From: Flavobacterium sp. 90
GTDB taxonomy: Bacteria > Bacteroidota > Bacteroidia > Flavobacteriales > Flavobacteriaceae
Direction: 5' to 3'
DNA length: 64,000 nucleotides
Assembly (NCBI RefSeq): GCF_004339525.1
Contig: NZ_SMGE01000001.1
Span: 4,650,001-4,714,000, forward strand
This document shows, in pieces, positions 59,180 through 64,000 of the stretch. The notes under the pieces were generated by a model, which was given only the letters and a program-made list of their open reading frames with translations, did no database searches and was not told the DNA's origin. The position numbers and the translations under genes were made by a program. Position 1 is the stretch's first letter. The number at the start of each line of letters is the position of its first letter.

Positions 59180-61000
59180 TTATTTTTTATCAAGCCAAGT
59201 ACGACCATGTTCAACATATTTATTCAATAAAAATAGCGCATCAGAATTATTGGGAAAATCGGTTTTATAAAAAATCGCTTCTTTTAATCCTTCTAAGCTT
59301 ATATATTTTAAATAATGATCCCAATTCCAAATTTCAAAAGTAGTTAGATTGATCTTTGTGTAAACTTTCAATGATTCTACTTCAGTTCTACCTGCAGGGT
59401 AAGTTAATAAATCTCTTGATTCAGTTAATATCTTTACTACAGTAGGAGTCATATTATTATACATAAAGTCATGTTGCTCCTTAGGGATAGGATATTTTTT
59501 ATTAAGTAAACTTGCAATATCCGTTGGGCCAACAATTGGATTATTAGTTATTATAAAAAGGTAAGCATGGATAAATTCATGAATAATAGTTCTGGCATTT
59601 TCAATTCTTGTTTGTTTAATACTACTATCATTTAATTTTTTTTTATTAATTTTTATTAAAATATATGGCAATTTGGGATCATAATACGTATTGGCATTAA
59701 CTTCTTTTGTTGGGTCGGTAGAATCATAAACAGCGTCTGCGATCTCAAACTTCACATTAAATCTATCATTATTTTTAAACATAGAAATAAATAGCTTCTG
59801 AAATTCCGGTGACATTGCTAATGCATCATAAAGTTCGTTAAATTTTTGCCCTTCAGGAGTTGTATTTGTAATAGAAGATCTGTCAATATTCATTGGTGAT
59901 TTTAATGATGCAGCTATATCAAATTGCAAACTAGGATTTTTAGCAATTGCATTTTTAAGTCCTGTGATAATAGAAATACTATTTAGCGAAAAATAGTTTT
60001 TAATAAGAAAATCCATTACTGCTATCTGCGACGATGAGTTTTGGTTTTTTAACCAGCCTAAGTCGGTTTGTAATAGTCCTGTTTTGGCGGGAGTTGTTAC
60101 TTCAATATCGTATTCTCTCGCTTTTAAATAACTAAAAAGTTTTACGGCAGCTATATTGCGAAGTTCGACGAAATAAGCTCCTTGTGTTCCTAAACTTCTC
60201 ACAAACTGCTGTTCTTTTATAGCATAATTTGGCATTACATATGAACCTCCGCCGCCACTTCCGCCAATTGGGCTTGGATCGCCTGAACCACCCTGATATG
60301 TTGGGTCTTGCGGGTTTACTTCTGGAGTTTTCTCACCAGATCCGGAACATTCTGTTGCAATGAGAATATTAAATGTACAATCGTGCGCCTGTCTAAGATC
60401 TCCTTTGCAATAACAATCACCCATAACATAACACGCTTTTTCTTTAGGGACTTCTTTCGCAGTAGAACTTCCGCCACTTTTTACAATTTTTCCATTGAGA
60501 AGCGTGGCTTTATTTTGCAGGTTGTAATTGATATCAAAACAACTTACAGTACCACTAAAAGTATTTACGGCAAATTGTGCATCCGGATCATCCGGAGTCC
60601 ATCTTAAGATAAAGGAAGTATAGCCTGCCTTTGTGGAAACTATATGGAGGTTCTCAAAATATATTTTCTCATTGGGACTAATGTAACTGTATATTTTTAG
60701 CGAGTAAGTCTTTTCTCCATTTGCTCGTACAAATTCTAAAATTTCGGTATTATTAAGCCCTGTCTCCAGATCAGAGATGTTTTCTTCCTTTTTACCGGAA
60801 TATTTAGTTTTAGAATTTTCTTTATTAAAATTAGTAATTGATGGTTTTAAAAAAGGAACTGACTCCAGATTTACAATTTTAGTGCCTTCTATCGCCTTTA
60901 CTTCTGTTTGATATTGAACACGCTCACTCTCACAGCTCATTAAACCAATAATAATAAAAAATAAAATAATTTTGAACGTTTGTTGTATACTCTCTTTCAT
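59180..61000 (-). CDS. Lipoprotein with C-terminal HExxH domain, expressed member of a cassette locus
   Basis: 606 residues. Lipobox Cys23 (IIIGLMSCESE). Residues 30-185 form a beta-rich front domain, 190-218 a Cys-rich section (six Cys from 154 to 218), and 219-255 a Gly/Ser/Pro linker (GGSGDPSPIGGSGGGGSY). Residues 280-405 are the block shared with the orphan tip, and 410-606 is the variable tip with HEFIH (474-478) and His510 as possible third zinc ligand. This is the layout of a polymorphic effector. The substrate and export route are not known. A minus-strand TATGTTTG box at 61067-61074 may be its promoter. Confidence 0.8.
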   Translation of the reverse strand: MKESIQQTFKIILFFIIIGLMSCESERVQYQTEVKAIEGTKIVNLESVPFLKPSITNFNKENSKTKYSGKKEENISDLETGLNNTEILEFVRANGEKTYSLKIYSYISPNEKIYFENLHIVSTKAGYTSFILRWTPDDPDAQFAVNTFSGTVSCFDINYNLQNKATLLNGKIVKSGGSSTAKEVPKEKACYVMGDCYCKGDLRQAHDCTFNILIATECSGSGEKTPEVNPQDPTYQGGSGDPSPIGGSGGGGSYVMPNYAIKEQQFVRSLGTQGAYFVELRNIAAVKLFSYLKAREYDIEVTTPAKTGLLQTDLGWLKNQNSSSQIAVMDFLIKNYFSLNSISIITGLKNAIAKNPSLQFDIAASLKSPMNIDRSSITNTTPEGQKFNELYDALAMSPEFQKLFISMFKNNDRFNVKFEIADAVYDSTDPTKEVNANTYYDPKLPYILIKINKKKLNDSSIKQTRIENARTIIHEFIHAYLFIITNNPIVGPTDIASLLNKKYPIPKEQHDFMYNNMTPTVVKILTESRDLLTYPAGRTEVESLKVYTKINLTTFEIWNWDHYLKYISLEGLKEAIFYKTDFPNNSDALFLLNKYVEHGRTWLDKK

Positions 61001-61608
61001 TTTGTGCTTGTATAAATATATCTTTTAGTCTCAATTTAAAGCAAATGCCTGATTGAAACTTAGGCGCAAACATAATGTTTATTTCTTTATTTGTAGTAAA
61101 AATTTTATATTTAAGAAAAAAGACTTCGCAAAGTGGGTAAGTTGCTGAAAGAGAGAAGTTTTTATTTTCTTCTAAAACTAAGCTTCTGATGAAACCAGTT
61201 TTTTAGCCCTGATAGAAGGGAAAATCCTTTTGTGCCGGGGTTCGGCATAAAAGATTGGAATGATAGCAGGAAATAGCTCCTAAAAATTCTAAGAGTTTTC
61301 ATTTAATTAAAAGCTTAAAAGAATATAACCACAAAGTTTGTCATTTCGACGAAGGAGAAATCTTCGCGAGAAGCTCCGCAACGAGAATCCAATCTTTGTC
61401 GAGTTACTTGCGAGGATTTCTCCTCCGTCGAAATGACAATAATAGGCTTAATAGTTACTCGAAAATTATAATAAAAACAAAAAGGACGATACTTATCAGG
61501 TATCGTCCTAAGGGAAATTTGATTTACATTCTCGAATCATTTCTGATTTTTGAATGTCGCATTAAGCGTACAGTTTTTGGTAAACTACTATCGAAAGCTA
61601 AACGCAGG
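61001..61608. repeat. Promoter region and three repeat elements, no gene
   Basis: Candidate TATGTTTG promoter box for the lipoprotein at 61067-61074 (minus). A minus-strand copy of the 80-bp ggagctatttcctgc element is at 61204-61280. An inverted repeat with arms 61338-61362 and 61415-61439 (one mismatch, ttgtcatttcgacgaagg start) follows. The last 45 bp before the adaptor stop are unassigned. An open plus frame at 61396 is made of repeats. Confidence 0.75.
61483..61509 (-). terminator. Terminator of the third RND operon
   Basis: AGGACGATAC (61483-61492) and GTATCGTCCT (61500-61509) form a perfect 10-bp stem with a 7-base loop, then T-rich DNA on the minus strand. A homologous hairpin is at 52070-52100. 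Confidence 0.85.
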
Positions 61609-62697
61609 TTATTCGTTTATGATATCGCCTTCTTTAGTTTCTTCGCTGGCAATTTTTACCAGTTTATCTTTCGGGTTTAAATCTCCGAATATTTCAATTT
61701 TATCTTCGATTTCTCTTCCTTTTTTTACATCAACACGAGTTGCTTTGTGGTTTACAACTTTGATTACGTACAAACCTTCGGCTGAACTTACTAATCCAGA
61801 TTTCGGAATTACAAACGTGCTGTCTTTCGCGTTAAGCGGTAACAGAACTTCGGCAACCATTCCTGGTAAAAGATCTTTTTTGGTATTCATAACGTCCATT
61901 TCTACACGTTCAGAACGTAACTTTAAATCTAATGCTCCAGACATTCTGGTAATTTTAGCTTTAAAATTTTCAGGCAATGATTTTACATTAAAATTCATTT
62001 CATCACCTTCATGCAAATATCCTGTGTACAATTCAGGAACCGAAACCGCCAAACGCAATTTATCTTGTTGCTGAATCGTCAATAAAGGCAAATCTGAACC
62101 TTTTCCTGCCGGACCAACAAATGTTCCTAAATTCACGTTTCTAGCTGCTACAACTCCGTCAAAAGGAGCACGAATTTCAAGATAACCTCTCATAATCGAC
62201 ACTTCTTTGTGGGCTGCAACTGCGGCTTGATATTGTGCGTAATCTGAGTTTTTCTTTCCGTTTGCCATTTCTAAATCATTTTTAGAAATCGTTCCTTCAA
62301 CTTTGCTAGTTTCGTACAAACGGTTGTAAGTGCTTTTGCTTGTTGCATAAATAGCTTCCATCGATTTTAATCTTGATTCGGCTGCAGCCAATTGTGAGCT
62401 GATTTCCGGTGCTTCAAGAACGATCAAAAGTTGCCCTTTTTTTACTTTGGTACCAATATCTACTTTTAGCAATTTTACAAAACTACTTACTTTAGCATAC
62501 AAATCTACTTGTTGAAAACCAGTTAATTCGGCTGGTAAACGCAATTCTGTAGTTAGTTTTTGTTTTTCTAAAAGAAACGTTTCAGTTTTTGGTTCCAATT
62601 CTGCGGTCGGAGTTTCTTCTTTCTTAGAATTACAGCTAGTTAGAAAAAATACGGCTACAAAAAATAATGCGGTCGATTGTATAATGTTATTTTTCAT
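61609..62697 (-). CDS. RND periplasmic adaptor lipoprotein
   Basis: 362 residues with lipoprotein signal (TALFFVAVFFLTSCNSKK, Cys22). Lipoyl halves ELTGFQQVDLYAKVSSFVKL and IRAPFDGVVAARNVNLGTFV flank a short alpha hairpin (AAAESRLKSMEAIYATSKST). The beta-barrel and end part follow (VNHKATRVDVKKGREIEDKI). It overlaps the pump gene by 11 bp, with the pump gene upstream. A short part of its coding sequence (61721-61763) also occurs at 52154-52196. Confidence 0.92.
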   Translation of the reverse strand: MKNNIIQSTALFFVAVFFLTSCNSKKEETPTAELEPKTETFLLEKQKLTTELRLPAELTGFQQVDLYAKVSSFVKLLKVDIGTKVKKGQLLIVLEAPEISSQLAAAESRLKSMEAIYATSKSTYNRLYETSKVEGTISKNDLEMANGKKNSDYAQYQAAVAAHKEVSIMRGYLEIRAPFDGVVAARNVNLGTFVGPAGKGSDLPLLTIQQQDKLRLAVSVPELYTGYLHEGDEMNFNVKSLPENFKAKITRMSGALDLKLRSERVEMDVMNTKKDLLPGMVAEVLLPLNAKDSTFVIPKSGLVSSAEGLYVIKVVNHKATRVDVKKGREIEDKIEIFGDLNPKDKLVKIASEETKEGDIINE

Positions 62698-64000
62698 TTT
62701 TCGGATTTAATGATGATATATAATGGATGCTTTCTTCGTCTTCAGGATCTAAAGAAACAGATTGTGTTGTTGTTTTTTCTTGTGCCCACGCAAAGATAAG
62801 TGGCAGGATTAGCAATACGGCAAAAGTCGAAAATAATAATCCACCAATTACGGCTCTTCCTAAAGGAGAAACCTGATCGCCACCTTCGCCATGACCAATT
62901 GCCATTGGCAACATTCCCGCAATCATCGCAACAGATGTCATGATAATTGGACGAAGACGCAACGCCGCAGCTTCACGAGCAGATTCTAACGCATTTCCAT
63001 TTCGTTTTCGAAGCTGTTCTGCATTTGTAACCAGTAAAACGGCATTTGCAATCGAAACTCCAACCGACATAATGATTCCCATATATGATTGTAAGTTAAG
63101 CGTTGAACCTGTAATTGTAAGCATTAATAAAGCTCCTAAAACTACCGCAGGAACTGTTGTTAAAATCACCAACGAAACTTTGAACGACTGGAAATTAGCG
63201 GCTAACATTAAGAAGATTACAAATATGGCAACCAATAATCCAACTTGCAAACTACTTAATGTTTCTACCAATACTTTACTCATTCCAATTGGAGTGATGA
63301 ATAACCCTCTAGGTAATTCACCTAATGAATTGATTGTTGCATCCACATCTTTTACTGCCGTTCCTAAATCGGTCTGGCTAATGTTGGCTGTAACGGTAAT
63401 GTATGGCATAGCCCCTAAATTGTCATTTTCACCACTTACAAATCCGGGTGTAATTTTTGCAACGTCACTTAAAACAGGACGAAGCGAATTCTTTAATACC
63501 GGAATTTCTCCAATATCAGTTTTGCTTTTCATTTTGTTCAAAGGCACTTGTACCTGAACGTTGTATGATAATCCGGCTCTTTCGTCAACCCAAGTATTTT
63601 TCTCGGTATATCTTGATGATGAAGTCGATGCAACTAATGATCGTGATATGTCGTTCATGTCAACGCCAAGTTCAGCTGCACGAGTTCTGTCAATATCAAT
63701 ATTCATTGCTGGATAATGAATTGGCTGACCAATTTGTACGTCTCTGAAATAAGCGATTTTCTTTAATTTCTCTACAATTTGAGTTGCATATAACTCATTT
63801 CGTTTCTTGTCTTTTCCTGCAATACGAACTTCGATTGGAGTAGGAGATCCCTGGCTCAAAACTTTATCCGTCAATTCGATTGGCTCAAAAGAAAGTTTTA
63901 CATCTGGAAGTACTTTTTTGATTCGGGCTCTAAAGTCATCTTTAAAGTCATCCATATCAACGTGATATTCTTTTAAACTAACCTGAAATACTGCTTCATG
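62687..64000 (-). CDS. RND efflux pump, C-terminal part
   Basis: The frame is open to the window edge (438 codons seen, the N-terminal part lies outside). It includes the second periplasmic loop (FEPIELTDKVLSQGSPTPIE) and the C-terminal membrane bundle with GIIMSVGVSIANAVLLVTNA and LRPIIMTSVAMIAGMLPMAI, then GEGGDQVSPLGRAVIGGLLF. The sequence HEAVFQVSLKEYHVD continues upstream of the internal ATG at 63955, which is not the real start. It works with the adaptor encoded downstream. Confidence 0.92.
   Translation of the reverse strand, partial: HEAVFQVSLKEYHVDMDDFKDDFRARIKKVLPDVKLSFEPIELTDKVLSQGSPTPIEVRIAGKDKKRNELYATQIVEKLKKIAYFRDVQIGQPIHYPAMNIDIDRTRAAELGVDMNDISRSLVASTSSSRYTEKNTWVDERAGLSYNVQVQVPLNKMKSKTDIGEIPVLKNSLRPVLSDVAKITPGFVSGENDNLGAMPYITVTANISQTDLGTAVKDVDATINSLGELPRGLFITPIGMSKVLVETLSSLQVGLLVAIFVIFLMLAANFQSFKVSLVILTTVPAVVLGALLMLTITGSTLNLQSYMGIIMSVGVSIANAVLLVTNAEQLRKRNGNALESAREAAALRLRPIIMTSVAMIAGMLPMAIGHGEGGDQVSPLGRAVIGGLLFSTFAVLLILPLIFAWAQEKTTTQSVSLDPEDEESIHYISSLNPKNEK

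Noticed and set aside
61396..61680. 94-residue plus-strand open frame
   Set aside because: Overlaps an inverted repeat, a terminator and the antisense of the RND adaptor gene.

Overview
The window is about 64 kb of AT-rich chromosomal DNA from a member of the Bacteroidota, most likely a Flavobacterium. Supporting signs are promoters of the TTG-N16..23-TAnnTTTG type, signal peptides that end in SQ, a type IX secretion (type B) sorting domain, outer-membrane/RND efflux operons of flavobacterial type, and many short palindromic intergenic repeats. No rRNA, tRNA, CRISPR array, integrase or transposase was found.

Layout. 1-7.6 kb: truncated outer-membrane barrel gene, a MarR regulator next to a MATE pump, a small membrane protein, a family 6 type DNA glycosylase, an AraC regulator, a MarR-GNAT fusion and a cupin with a decayed neighbour. 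7.7-14.7 kb: a minus-strand run holding a three-gene MCE (Mla-type) lipid transporter, a large AsmA-like protein, an iron-permease-family membrane protein and a FAD oxidoreductase. 15-22.6 kb: a two-domain glycosyltransferase and small housekeeping or stress genes. 23-29.8 kb: a tripartite HAE1-type RND pump with its TetR regulator and five copies of a probable operator. 30-34 kb: a toxin-antitoxin pair, PanE-like reductase, AraC, GNAT and a lipoprotein. 34.3-42 kb: a CzcCBA-type metal efflux operon directly behind its two-component system. 42-46 kb: an alcohol dehydrogenase-like oxidoreductase, cupin/DoxX pair, AraC, and an ArsR-SRPBCC pair. 46.7-51.8 kb: an acetyltransferase with a polysaccharide deacetylase, and a repeat-bearing exported protein with a T9SS-sorted partner. 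52-61 kb: an accessory island. 61.6-64 kb: the adaptor and the C-terminal part of the pump of a third RND system.

The most unusual region is 54.1-61.0 kb. A 606-residue lipoprotein ends in a HExxH putative metallopeptidase domain and is followed at once by a small exported protein. Downstream lie further C-terminal pieces of the same domain without the lipoprotein front half, most of them followed directly by another diverged member of the small exported family. Some copies are almost identical, others are broken. This looks like a polymorphic effector/immunity (or protease/inhibitor) locus with silent cassettes that could recombine into the expressed gene. The island is bracketed by two homologous segments, one of which contains a scrap of the RND adaptor gene found at 61.7 kb. 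Two other scars of duplication are visible: a fragment of the cupin gene at 7.1 kb and a fragment of the 77-residue gene at 46.5 kb.
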